Origin: Lepeophtheirus salmonis
Lineage: Eukaryota; Arthropoda; Copepoda; Siphonostomatoida; Caligidae
Assembly: GCF_016086655.4 (NCBI RefSeq)
Contig: NW_027294338.1
Location: 42,411 to 106,410 of the forward strand
Reading direction: 5' to 3'
DNA: 64,000 nucleotides
In this document: positions 12,225 to 24,400 of the stretch, in pieces
Layout of the letters: each line of letters opens with the position of its first letter
Position numbering within the stretch: the first letter of the stretch is position 1
Program-made: the position numbers and the translations under genes
Notes under the pieces: generated by a model
What the model saw: only the letters and a program-made list of their open reading frames with translations
Told to the model about the DNA's origin: nothing
Databases searched by the model: none

Positions 12225-15200
12225 TATTTTTTCACATGGTTGACATTATTACATAGGGATAATGTATTTGTTTATTATTCCATTTGCATGTTTCATTTTA
12301 TTTTTGTATCAGTCTTTTTATTTAAAATATAAAACTAAAAATATATGAATGCCGAGTAAAGGCCAAGAGAAAAAAAAAAGAAGTAATACATTTATTATTT
12401 GTAAATTCAAAGTTGCATTTGGGATGTAAGAAAGATAAATTAAAAAGTATTCCTTTTTAAATTATTAGCATACTGCAGCACCACCAAGCGGAGAATATAT
12501 ATTTTTAAGTTCGCTCATGTTCAATTAAGTACTTAGCCTGTTAATGTAAAAAAAAAAAATGGTGTCATGAAATTTTTGCTTAATCATTCGTGCATCTTGT
12601 CCCGTGTATGAAATTTTTCTCTCTATAGGAACATGACATGAAATTACTGTTTTCTTCTCTACTGTCCAGACCTTACCAATTATAATTATATACACCTTGC
12701 ATAAAGGTTGCACTACTACTTAAGAGAAACTAAGACAAAATATCAATTATTTATTCATGATAATCTAAGGGTTTTTTATAGACCAAATAAGAAAAAGATG
12801 TATGTTAGTTTGAAATATTGGTTTCGAACTCTCATATTAAGAAAGAATGAGTTTACTCTTGCATGCGTAGCTCAAATATAAATTCCTAAAAGAAACCATC
12901 AAACACGAAGGTAATAATATATATAATGCCATATCCACCCAATTGCCGCTCCAAAGGGTAAAAACAACTTTGTGAAAAATTGTTTCTTTTATACAATGGT
13001 AACTTTTTGCATTAGGAAATAATGAAAATGAAATTTTCTCCTCAATAAGAGGTACTTCAAATTTATATGACACATTATAAAAATTTTAAAAAGTTAGCGA
13101 TTATTAGTAGATTTATAAAGAAATTTCTTGAATGAAATTATTAAGGCGTGGTGACAGAATGAATTGCGTAGGTAAATTTCTACATAGAGTTTTAAGTTAT
13201 TCATATAAAAATGGGGAAAAGGGCCACCTTTAGTTTTTATAACAAACCGGTATGTTTTATACGTTTTTAAGACTTCAGTCCAATATATAACTGAGACAAA
13301 TAACCTTTTATTATTTACAAGCAGGACTTTTTGATTCAAAATCGGAAGAAAAATCGATCGTAATTGAATTTTATTTTATCACTAATCATCTCTCGTATAA
13401 TAAGGTTATTGGGATGTGTTTAAATTATATAATCTTACTAATTAATTAACTACTGCATGAGGTGAACAAAAAATCAGTGAGTCAAATTTGTGCATAAATG
13501 TTCTTTAGTGGCTGGTGGAGCTTTTTAATAGCTCTGTTCGTGGGCATACATAAATACATATGCAACTGGACACACAGATAGAGAGATAAAAGTTTGTTTA
13601 CAGCCAGATGGGTTGCTTCTTTTGAACTTTGGATCTATATTCTACGATTTATCGTTCACCACTTTCATGAAGTAACCACGTAAAAGTTTTGCATAAGCTA
13701 CATATCTATTGGGATGGAAAGTAGAACAACCAATCTTCAACTGTGATACATTTATAAATTTACAACCTCTGAGTCATTTATGTTCAATATTTTCTTCTGA
13801 AACTCAAGTATTAGCTTAAATTACAAAACTCTTTTTATTTTATGAACATATGTGTGGTTAATTTATGAGTAAAATAATGTTAATTGGTTTAGTATTCAAT
13901 GAGTGTATCTGGGGAAGTTTGCCATCTTTAATTTGAACACAACAGCTTTTAGTCAAACAATAACTTTACTAATTATTTGATATCCTTGATACTAGACAGG
14001 TTCATTTACATTGACGAATGGTTCTTCATAGTTATATTTAAATTTAATGCACACACTATTTACAAAGTTATAGAAGGAAAATCACTGTTCCTATTATATG
14101 TATGTAGGTAAATGTATACATATTTTGAACTGTCACAAATTATACTACAATTAAACATTATACAATCCAAAGAAGGGAAGCTATAGTTGTTATATAAATT
14201 AAGTAGATTCTATTTGACGAAAAAAACAATTAGGTATTCCTAGAAAAAATATTAAATGAAAACGTGCTTCACCAGAAGAAGAGATCAAAAGCATTTAACC
14301 ATGCTCTAATTACGGATTAAAGCAGTGCTGTAGTTAAGTTTTCCAGAGCTAGAAGGGAAAGAGAACATAATCCATTGACATACAATAAATGTAGTTTTAC
14401 TACAAAATCATTAATTAATTTTGTTACTTATGTCGTTAATGTGTATTTGTAAGATGATTTATCAATTTTAGGTTAATCCTATGAGAACAAATAAATTCAT
14501 ATTCCGGATAAACTGTAACATTAAGAGCTAAGTTTTTTAGATAAATAAAACCCCCAGTTGTTTAAGCTTTAAGTGAATAAAAATATAAAATATAGTTACA
14601 AAAACCGAAGTCTTATTTATTTTCAAATAAAATCTTTAAAATATGGTAGTTTATAAGCCTTAAACTTGTTTTAAACTTAATTATGTCACGGCGTATTGTC
14701 ATAGCCGTAACTTCTAACTCGTTCACCATTGATTTAATTGAAGATATTGGATTGATTCCATTCATTCTGTGAGGATTTTGTACAGATCCTCCACTTTATT
14801 TGATTTCTCCTGACCCCCCCCTTGTCTTGTGACTATACATATAATGATTATAAATGAATTCCTAGTAGCATTAATCAAGAACAAATAATTAAAATTATTT
14901 ATTAAATAAAACAATATATTAGACGTAGAAGTTCCAACATGAACAAATTCCAATTTGGGAAAAAATAGACAAGCATGAACATAAGAGAAGGGGCAAGTAG
15001 TTTGGTCGTATTTGCTAGATTTAATTTGTGAAAATATTAAATATACACACCAAGAAAACTTTAGTTCTTAAAAAAGCCATACAAAAATAGTAACATGATG
15101 AACCTATAATTTACTAAAAATATTATTAAAAAGACTGCCGAAAATTTATTTTATTTTTCTCTAAAAAAAAAGGTCATTAAGAAACCTGCCTTGGCAAGTA

Positions 15201-16504
15201 TAATAGTATATTTGAGAAATATTAGACTTAAAAAACGGTGTCTAAAAATGTATTCATAAAAAACTTAATCACAACTATTCGAGCAAAACCTGAACGACCC
15301 TTTAAAAAAGTTTACTACTCTACCCCTATTTCTACAAGCACCATCTTTACATAAAATCAATAAGCTAAATAAGAATTAAATATGACTACAAGTACTATTA
15401 CTAGACGCGTTTACATAGTTCTTATATTAGTTCTTAGTATATAACTATCTTAGTTTATATTTTATTTTTAAAACGGTTAATAAACAGTTTTAAAAAGTGA
15501 ATTAGGCTTTACCAGACACCCGGAATAAAATTGTATCAAATATGATTTACCTAAATTACATTGAAATAAATATTCCATCCAATAATCAAGTAATCACAAA
15601 AGATACTTATTATGTTGTGGGCTAAATCATCATAACTCAAAAATTGCAAATTTTAATGTTATTGCCTATACTAAAAGTATAATATTTAATATTGATACTT
15701 CAAAATTAAGAAATTAAGACTCTCGAAATGATTTTTTTAAATCCATTTTATTGTAAAAATGGAAAACCAACATTATTTATAATGAAAAAATGGAGCTTTC
15801 AATCTTAATTATGTAAAATTAATATTTGAGTTACGACAATTAGGCTCTTAACCCTCGAATAACAATATTATTCATACATTGGTCTTAACTAGGTCTCGAC
15901 ATGCACGCTAATTACACTGTCTGATTATTAGTTGTTTGGAATCATCAGTAATCGGTTGTAATTTCCCTTTTATTACTCAAATTCTAAAGGGAAATTCACA
16001 TAATGACTCCCGCAAGTAAAACTCTACTTTTGAACTTTACTTATTCTTCTAAAAAAAAAGGAGACAAAGTCGTAATGATTTGAAGAAATTTCACAAATAC
16101 CTTTCTACTATAGGATGATTCAATTTTTTATTTATGTCCTTATTTATAAGCATTCACATAAAAAGTTGATTTTTTCTCATCTCCTTTTCCTAAATACAAT
16201 AAATATATTATTTCAGAAATATAAAACACATATTTTTATAAAGAATAAACTAAACTATATACATGGAAACTTTTTGATCATTTTGGTGCTTTGGTGTAAT
16301 GATTGTAATCCATTTTCTTTGGTACAACCAAAACAAAACATAATAAAAACCATTTATACAAGAAAATGGTAATTATGGTATATTAATTATTGTATTTTTA
16401 CTCATTCAATTGAGATTTTTCTTAGCATTAAATATGTGTTATTTTCATGTAAAATGTACACTTTTTAAACCTGGGTTAAAGAAAATTTAGTATGTCAAAT
16501 AAAC
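12225..16504. other. No supported gene
   Basis: AT-rich sequence. Open frames up to 85 codons (for example 16115-16372) look like translated noise rich in Ile, Phe, Lys and Asn. Confidence 0.55.
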
Positions 16505-16640
16505 TTTTATTTGGAAACTCAAAAAATAAATTTCAAATCTGTAACTTAATCTGTCTTTGAGTTATGAGCACTTTTTCATGGTGAATTTGATTAAAAATCC
16601 TTTTGAAGACCCCTGCGTTTTAAATTGTAGTTTGGAAGCA
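16505..16640. repeat. Dispersed repeat, copy 1
   Basis: It shares gaaactcaaaaa, gagttatgagcactttttcatg, tgaagaccc and ttttaaattgtag with the stretch at 33480-33590. Copy 1 lies just left of the relic at 16.67 kb. The family is unknown. Confidence 0.4.
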
Positions 16641-16666
16641 TAAGCTGTTCTTTACGCCTAAAAAGT

Positions 16667-17413
16667 TTGACAATAAAAAATGGAGTGAATACGGTTGAAG
16701 TAATTTTCAATGATGATGAAATTTTCACCGATGGAGGATTTATTACTGAGGAAGAAATTATCAATCATAGAAAGAACATCTCTCAAAATATAAGAAGTCC
16801 TCCACCACTCTCTGTCTCGGAAAAATCGATTTTGGAGTTGCACAACATTGTTCCATCATCAATAAAGCTTACAGAATCTACAAATCAATAATTCTTACAA
16901 CTAACACCGGAATACCATTCCAAATGTTTCCCCCGACCACTTCCTACTCATTTCATGGAAAGTTACAACGAATTTTTAAAGAGGGCTTTCTCAACCAAGG
17001 AGGAAGTTGTTCCACAAACCACAGTAAACGTGGAGCTAACTACTGACACCAGGGTAGGCTAGAAAGCCATTAACTTCAACCTTTCGTACAAAAAATAGAT
17101 TTACTCTAAAAGGAGCTAATCTTAATGGTGGATAAGTTGAACTCCTCAGTTTTTAGAGATTTTATTAGGAAACATTCAGCCTGACAAGTTGAAAGATTTT
17201 CCACAAGACCTAGAGATTGTCTCTCCATAAGGCTTTATGACAATTTGTCTGAACTTTGGTTCAATTACCATGTGAAGGAGAAAAAGTTGTAAATTACTCC
17301 ATCTTATCTACCTCAAAGAGGGTTATTTAATTATTCTTTCCAAACTCACGGGTCTTTAGTCTCATTGTTGGTGAATACCCTCAATAAAGAATCCAAAATA
17401 TTTTCTCTTTAAA
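16667..17413 (+). pseudogene. Unidentified decayed coding sequence
   Basis: 74 open codons (VNTVEVIFNDDEIFTDGGFI and on) are followed after one stop, in the same frame, by 57 more (LTPEYHSKCFPRPLPTHF and on). After a frameshift near 17100 comes another mostly open stretch (VDKLNSSVFRDFIRKHSA, then RLYDNLSELWFNYHVKEKKL). Base composition and open length exceed the surroundings, which suggests a dead gene or transposon protein of up to about 250 residues. I do not recognise the family. Confidence 0.4.
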
Positions 17414-17826
17414 TGAAAAACAATTTTTTTTTTTTTTGCAACTAACTTACCGTCTGAGAATATCTTTTTTTTTTCAAATAAAGGAACTGATTAATAGTTC
17501 TATCTTAATCCTAAGAGTAATCGAACAAGACTAGAAGTACAATTCATTACGTAAGTGTTCTAAAAAGCATATTAGTTAAGAGGACCAAAAACTAAAAAAA
17601 ATGAATAAAGAAGTTTGTTCAGTCCTTTAATTAGGGGCACATTCCCTTATTCAGGATCTATCGACTTTACATCTCAATGTATATTGTAGCATTTTTGCTG
17701 TAAATGCAATAACAAAAAGAGATGGAGGGTAATTATGCATCTTAAGATGCTAAATTGTTTCATAGTCCATTAAAAAATTAAAATGGAAACATCTCAAACA
17801 AATATGTATTTTTTATTACTTGCAGA

Positions 17827-17986
17827 CGACACAGCCACTGCAAACGATGATAAGACCAAGGGACAGGAATTTCCGACCCAATGGGAAGCATCAATTTGGC
17901 TTAAAGAAATAAGGGAAATAGCACAAGATTGGATGCAGCTGAGAAAAGTAGCAGTAATAGAGCTGAATCTTGAAGAAATGCAATAA
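17827..17986 (+). pseudogene. Possible terminal exon or coding relic, unidentified
   Basis: A good acceptor (tattttttattacttgcag) precedes 53 open codons (DDKTKGQEFPTQWEASIWLK ... VIELNLEEMQ) ending in TAA. It is more GC-rich than its flanks. It may belong with the relic at 16.7-17.4 kb. No homologue is recognised. Confidence 0.3.
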
Positions 17987-18201
17987 ATAGACCTTGGCTG
18001 TTTAGTGGCCTAGATAATTTAAAAAACTTCCTGAAGCAGAAATATCTAACGAATACAGTAATTTTATTTATGACAGGAGAAATCTCGGAAAGGATAATCC
18101 TCAACTTTAACAAATTGATTATTTACTGTTGAGAACACAAATCCAATTCCTATAACGTTTTAAAAAACCATTCATTAGTTGTTTAACTAACTACCTTAGT
18201 G

Positions 18202-18231
18202 CAATTGAGGGAAAATCATTTCCCTCAATTG
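18202..18231. repeat. Perfect hairpin, 13-bp arms and 4-base loop
   Basis: CAATTGAGGGAAA, loop atca, TTTCCCTCAATTG. It lies just left of the putative gypsy LTR. No poly-U tract or gene nearby gives it a role. Confidence 0.7.
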
Positions 18232-18239
18232 TCTAACAT

Positions 18240-18588
18240 AGAACATATATTTTTGAATAGTAGAGTGTTGAAGTGAAGGAATTATTTTAATAATTGTATG
18301 ATTTATGAAAATCTTAACTTCACATATATTCTAAAAACTGAAATAAGGCTTAATACTTTTTATAGACATATGGTTTTTTGAGTATATAAGGTATAATAGT
18401 AATTCCACGTGTACGAGTCCGTAACTAATAATTAATTCGAAGGAATAGATGAGATCCAGGTTATAAAAATATTAATTGATTTATTATCACGAACGAAAAA
18501 TGTGGTTCTTCTTTGAACGAAAGGAAAAAGGAAGTCTCGATAAAAATAACAAAAAGGAATAAATAGGGGTTGGTCACTGAACGCCACA
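18240..18588 (-). repeat. Putative 3' LTR of the 18.6-20.1 kb gypsy copy
   Basis: It begins TGTGGCGTTCAGTGACC at 18588 just after the polypurine tract. An AATAAA-like site (gataataaatca) lies about 100 bases in. The far border is not resolved, because no second LTR exists in this window; the left limit given is only a guess. Confidence 0.4.
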
Positions 18589-18589
18589 A

Positions 18590-20080
18590 GAGTTCCCCCC
18601 TAAAATTACGGAGTAATAAGTACAATAATTACAATTAACACATATTATTATATTGAGCAAATTTAACCCTACGACCAGATCTTGTTGTGATCGTTGGAAC
18701 CTTATTTTGATCTTTGGTATTGGATTCTGTTCTTCTGGGTATCGATGGTTTCGTTCTTTTATACTTTTTAGTAGATGAATTGTTGAATATGGATGGATCT
18801 GGAGCATATTTTGCTGGCTTAAGTCTTTCTATGGATACTACGTCTTGTTTTCCAGATAAATATTCAACTCTGAACGTATGACTATTTCTGGATATGACTT
18901 TCGCTGGACCGGTGTAAGGGGCTTCTAAGGGACCTTTGACACGATCTACACGAATCCATACATATTCGGTAGTTAGAATATCTTTTGGAACATATGATAA
19001 CTTTGAGGAATGATTTGTACCACCTGAAAGAATTCCAAAATCCAAATATTAAAATACACTTTTAAATTTGTTATATATTCATGGTCCACAATATTAGGTA
19101 AACTTTTTTATCATCAACGAAATTACTAGGTATCATAATTTCCGAACCAGTCAAAGCAGTAAACGGTGGTATTGAATTTGCTGAAGGGATCATCCTGAGA
19201 CCAAGAATCACAATAGGCAAAGCAAAATACCATTTAGTGTTTTTAGCTTTCAATGCAGACTTTATGACCCTATGCACTCTTTCTATCATTCCATTAGTTT
19301 GGGGATGGTACGACGTCGTACGTAGTCTATGAAAACCAACCATAAGTGATAGTTGATGGAACAATTCAGACTCAAACTGTTTACCACGATCAGTAATTAC
19401 ATATAATGGTACTCCAAATCGAGAAATCCATACGTATATAAAAGCATTTGCAATAGCAGAGGCAGTTATATCAGTCAATGGACAAATTTCAATCCATCGA
19501 GAAGCTCTGTCAATACATGTTAATATGTACCTATACGGTAAAAGCGAAGATTGTCCCGGAATTTCTACAGGTGGTAGAGGACCCACAATATCCAAATGAA
19601 TAGTTTGAAATCTACCACCGGCATAAAATGGTTGAATATCAGTCTTTATATGACGACCCACTTTCGACTTTTGACAATTCACACAATCCGCCGCCCATGC
19701 TTTTATTTCCTTATCCATAGATGGCCAAAAATAACGCGACTTAATAATCAATGCTGTTGATTTTCCACTTGGATGTGATAAATTGTGAAACCAACCAAAA
19801 ATATCCTTATGAAGCGAAGCTGGAACATAAGGACGAGGAGAGGGAGTTGATATTTCGCAAATTAATTCCATCCCATCTGAAATTTTTATTTTTTTAAATT
19901 GATGTTTAAACTCATCATAATATTTTACAAACTCTTCTTCTTCTGATAAAGCGATGGTTTGAGCATTTGAAATTCTAGGTAAATCAATAGATACAGGAAT
20001 TTGTTCTACACTTACGATTGGATTTGAATTATAACAAGTAACAAAAAATACTACATCAGAAAAGTTGTGATTTTTTTAAT
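18590..20080 (-). mobile_element. 5'-truncated Ty3/gypsy retrotransposon (integrase end and 3' LTR edge)
   Basis: An open frame of about 330 codons (20077 down to 19071) holds the integrase: zinc-binding HNLSHP...CVNCQKSK, then the catalytic D,D,E set in DIVGPLP, ITDRGKQFE and NGMIERVHR. A shifted frame (19045-18635) has YVWIRVDRVKGPLEAPYTGP and VSIERLKPA, typical of the gypsy C-terminus. At least two frame breaks lie near 19.03-19.09 kb. Downstream, a polypurine tract (AGGGGGGAACTCT on the minus strand, about 18600-18589) abuts TGTGGCG, a likely 3' LTR start at 18588. Protease, reverse transcriptase and the 5' LTR are missing, so it cannot move by itself. Confidence 0.8.
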
Positions 20081-21317
20081 GATGTATTAGGTAAACTTGT
20101 ATTTCATTGCTTGGATTTACAATATATTACAAATCAAACATTTATGAAAATGGTCAATCCATTAATAGGAAAAATTATAAGTATTGGGGTTTGTAAAGCC
20201 CGAGTAATTATTCAAGTAAGGATTGGAAGGGAGGTAACTAACAGAGTGTTAAAATTGTTGTACACCATTTATTATTTGGTGATTAAAAACTTACATAAAG
20301 ACATGACCTACCAAACATCAATCAAATAAAGGACCTTTGTTCTCTCTACCGGTACTATAGTGGTGCCCGGGTATCGACGCTTTTAAAGCGGTATTATAAT
20401 AGGTTTACTCATATTGGAACCTCTATATTCAGCGCCATTGTATCAAAAATAGTCTTATCTCCAAAAAATTTAGCTAAATGTACTTTCATAAACAAGGAAA
20501 ATAATGCATTTCAGGGCAGTCCCCTTCCACTTCTACAAAAAAAATATTATAAATGCCGCAGTAGATAATTGGGAATTTTCTTTTGCATCACTTTTAAATA
20601 CATAGAAAAAATCGAAAAAGCGTAGAAATACTAATACTAATTTTTGTACCAAAACCTGTAGTAAAATATTTGTATCGTAACAAAAACTACTATAAAGCAA
20701 TAGATTCCCAGTTTTTGATTTATCACCACAAAATATAGGGGATCTTTCAAAATCTTGGCAAAATGGTAATGAGACAAATTATAGAATGGTCGAAGTTTGT
20801 GATTAATATTACTGAACTTTGCAGGCCTAACTTTCTCCCCAAAAATCGGTATTTACCTCAAAAGTAAATATCGATCGAATTATAATTTTAACCGTCAATA
20901 TGCATATTTTTCCTTCACGCCATGTAGAGTAGATAATTTTTTGTCCCAAGAAAGAAGAGGTATGTTCCTTTTATTTCTTCTTCCTCACTTGCTTTTCATA
21001 ACAACGCTTGCACATTATATCTATGTTATATACTAGGTGAATATATAGAAGAAGGTGAATCAAGTTATGGATCAAACAATGCCTCCTTTTTCTTCCTTCT
21101 CCCCTTTTTCGTTTTCCTTTTAATTCATTACATATACTCAGCGATACACAACAAATAATATAAGAAATCATTCCTGAAGAAACAGCTGCTCCAAATATTA
21201 TTCTTTATTTATATTTTTGATGGAAAATCATTAATATTTAGAAGTTATTATGATTAATCTATTTTCTTCTCGGTAAATGGATAAAAAATCTATGGGCATT
21301 ACGACATCATCACCATC
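20081..21317. other. Upstream region and probable 5' UTR/promoter of the ERICH3-like gene
   Basis: No coding sequence supported. The last few hundred bases should contain the transcription start, but no clear TATA or initiator element can be singled out in such AT-rich DNA. Confidence 0.35.
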
Positions 21318-21473
21318 ATGTTTAGTGGTCAGTTAAAGGATTTTTGCAAATCTCGACACTACAAGAATTGGAATCCTGACTATATTTCTCGATACAACAG
21401 TCTTCATGACAGACATCTTCGATCATATTTCCAACATCCCGCTCGGAAGACTCACCTCAATAAAAATAATCAG
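21318..21473 (+). CDS. Exon 1 of the ERICH3-like gene (start codon)
   Basis: 52 codons from ATG 21318 to the donor CAG|gtagga. An in-frame stop at 21282-21284 precedes it and no other ATG lies between, which fixes the start if no 5' coding exon is spliced in. Residues 25-37 (YNSLHDRHLRSYF) match the ERICH3 N-terminal signature. The exon ends in phase 0, so it joins exon 2 cleanly across an 8.7-kb intron. Confidence 0.75.
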
Positions 21474-24400
21474 GTAGGATGAGAATCAGGGACTTAGTAC
21501 TTTGATAGTGATGCAACATTTTTCTATTCTCGGATTCTATGTATTAAAGTATATTTTTTACACTTCATTATGCTAAATCAATTTTTGGGAAATCTTTGTT
21601 ATGAAACATAACTAGTATATTTTACATGTTTTTTTGTTTGATGTAGAACATAAATTGACGAAAATTAATTCAGGATATATATAATAAGCAATAATCAATA
21701 ATTGAATCTCAAATTTAGAGACAGTCTTTTACTTTAATTCAATGATTTTATGTTCTTATAGTTAGCAATTTCTTAACCATAATCATTTATATTTAGGCGT
21801 TTATTTAATCTATTGGAGTTCAATAGAAACGGGTAGTTTTTTTCAGAGTTATTTCTATGAACCCCAGTATGTACAAATTATAGGTACATAGATTATACCC
21901 ATTAGTTTATATTCTGAGTTATAGACACGTAATGCGTACTTACGAAAAAGTATAACTTTTGTCGCGTCTCTCGTAAAGAACCCTCCAAGTAACTTCTAAT
22001 GTCATGTATTTAAAAAGAAAAAAAACTCTTAGTAAAGTTTTTCTTTAGACCTTGTAAAACCAGAAAAAATAATCTTATAAAAGCTAATCTGACCACTGCA
22101 CCATTTATTACGAACAAGTAAGTTTTTACAATTTCTACAAACATTGAGCTATTTTTATCGATTTTATATTTCAAACTTTGTCGTTTATTAAATTATTTAT
22201 ATGATTAAATTTTGAGGGGGTTCTCGACAATTTTTTATTACTATATAAAATATACAATATAAAAAATGATTTTTATCTGTGTATACAAATAAAATTGATT
22301 GATTTTATAAAAAAAAAAATGGAAGTTGTTTTTTTACTCCTCATAATCGTAGTAAATAGCTCATGCATTAAGAGTTTACTGTATTTTTGAACTACATGAC
22401 GTCACTGTTCTCATCTTTTCTCGCGCCGTGTGCTATTTTGTCTTCCTGTTATAAAGTGTATATGGTGAATTGAATTAATAAATTGAATCCATCGATGTTG
22501 TGGGGTTATTTATACAGTAGTTCAAGGTAGCTGAGCCGCCCCCTAGTGGACAAATAAATAGACTTGTATTTAAAAAAAGGTATAAAAGAAAGTTTAATTA
22601 TATTTAAAAAAAACTTTTTCTTAATTACTTTTACTTTTTTCTTAACAGGTAACTTTTTTTTATTTGATTATTTATAACCATAGAAAAGTAGCTGAATTTT
22701 AAGATTTTGGGAAAGTAGACTGTTGCTTTTTTCTTTTATTGTTTTTGTAAGATGTTATTTGAATGTTGATATACCAGTATTTATCAACAGGTGTTTCGCT
22801 AATCTCCTATACTTGAGTCTCAGAGAGCTGATCAAAAATGTAATTAATCCTTAATTGCCATTTCTAATACAATATTGAAGGACTATAGTATAACTTGCTA
22901 TATTCCAACATTATTTTTCCTTGGAAGGTTAAAAAGTTATCAAATATATCCGTATAAATTTATCAAAATTGTAAAGTTATTTCTTGCATTGAATACACAA
23001 ATTACCCATCAAAAACCTAATTAGATTATATTCTAATGAAATATTCTATTTCACTACATGTAATTAGTAAAAAAACCTCATTTTCCTCCTTCTTTGATAT
23101 AGTTATTTACAAAAAAATTACTTTCGCTAATGTCGTTTTTACTATTAGAAAGGGATATCCTTGTTGTAAACTTTTATGCTAGAATAATGTATCTGTTATG
23201 TAAATTTGCGATTTTTTACAAGTTTCAACAACAATTCAATTACATTTTTGAAGTGCTTATAGGTATTCCATGGTATTGTTGTCTAAAAAAAAATAGAATC
23301 AATGTTATTAACTTCAAAACAAGGCCTCAAAAATATATGTAGATCATTTAGAAAAAGAGATGGAGGCAAAAAGTTTACAAGTTGCTGCTTTGATCTATGC
23401 CAGCAAAATCATTCCTAATAGACTTGCATTGAAGAAGTCCATTTCTCCTGCCACCGTAAAAAATTATGCAGTAGCTGTTGAGGTTAAGTATTTGAAGTCT
23501 CAATGTCATAGTGAACTTCATGCTGAATGGTGTTTGCGCCTAAATTATTTGATCATGAAATTTGTATTTATTTCTTCTCAGATGCATAGAAATTGGATAC
23601 AGTTCTGGTCATAAATTGGTAAAATAATCGGGTCAAGGATAGCCTTAATTAAATTTGGCACATATCCAGGTCAAATATCAAGCATAAACTACGATAATAG
23701 GTGTTGCAACACAAAATGCCACCAAAGTTGTTTGGTAAATGATACAGATTATATGATATTTATATCAAAGGCTTGTCAACACAAAAGAAAATTAGGATAT
23801 TTTTTCTTAAAATGAGGCTATACTACAGTTGTATCTTTTAAATAATTATCTTTTCTATTTATTATAAATTGTTCTGATAAATAAATTGATGTGTTGCAAA
23901 TAGTACAAAGGCCATTAAAATGCATGGACAAATAAAAAAATAGATTTGATAGCTTCTATTAAAAAGATCGTTTGGAACCAAATAAAGCAACGTACATAAA
24001 TTAAACAAAGCCTGTCTATTATACTTCAACTCATCCTACAGAACTGAAAATAATATTTTCTTACATAAGTCGAAGTTTTAATGATTTTGAATGGAAATAA
24101 GGAATTATTTAGCTAAGTTCGTTTATTTACCTTATTAGCAATGACTTCTTCTTCTTCTTTTTTTTTTTTTTGAGAAATGAAACATGATCATTTCAATTTC
24201 AGCTACGAAATAACTAAATACTCCAAAATTGGATATAAACGAAATTGGAACATAAATCTTTAAAGTTTCTTTAAATAGTTTCTAGGATCTTGCAAAACTG
24301 CAAGGTCAAAGTGTAGCACATAGTGCTTTAATATTGTTATTATAGTTCATTGATACAACTTTGGTTTATATTTTTAGCTAAGAGAAGTTATATAAATTAA

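Noticed and set aside
23360..23614. 84-codon open frame as a transposase N-terminus
   Set aside because: AKSLQVAALIYASK is vaguely like a helix-turn-helix start, but nothing downstream matches a catalytic domain.
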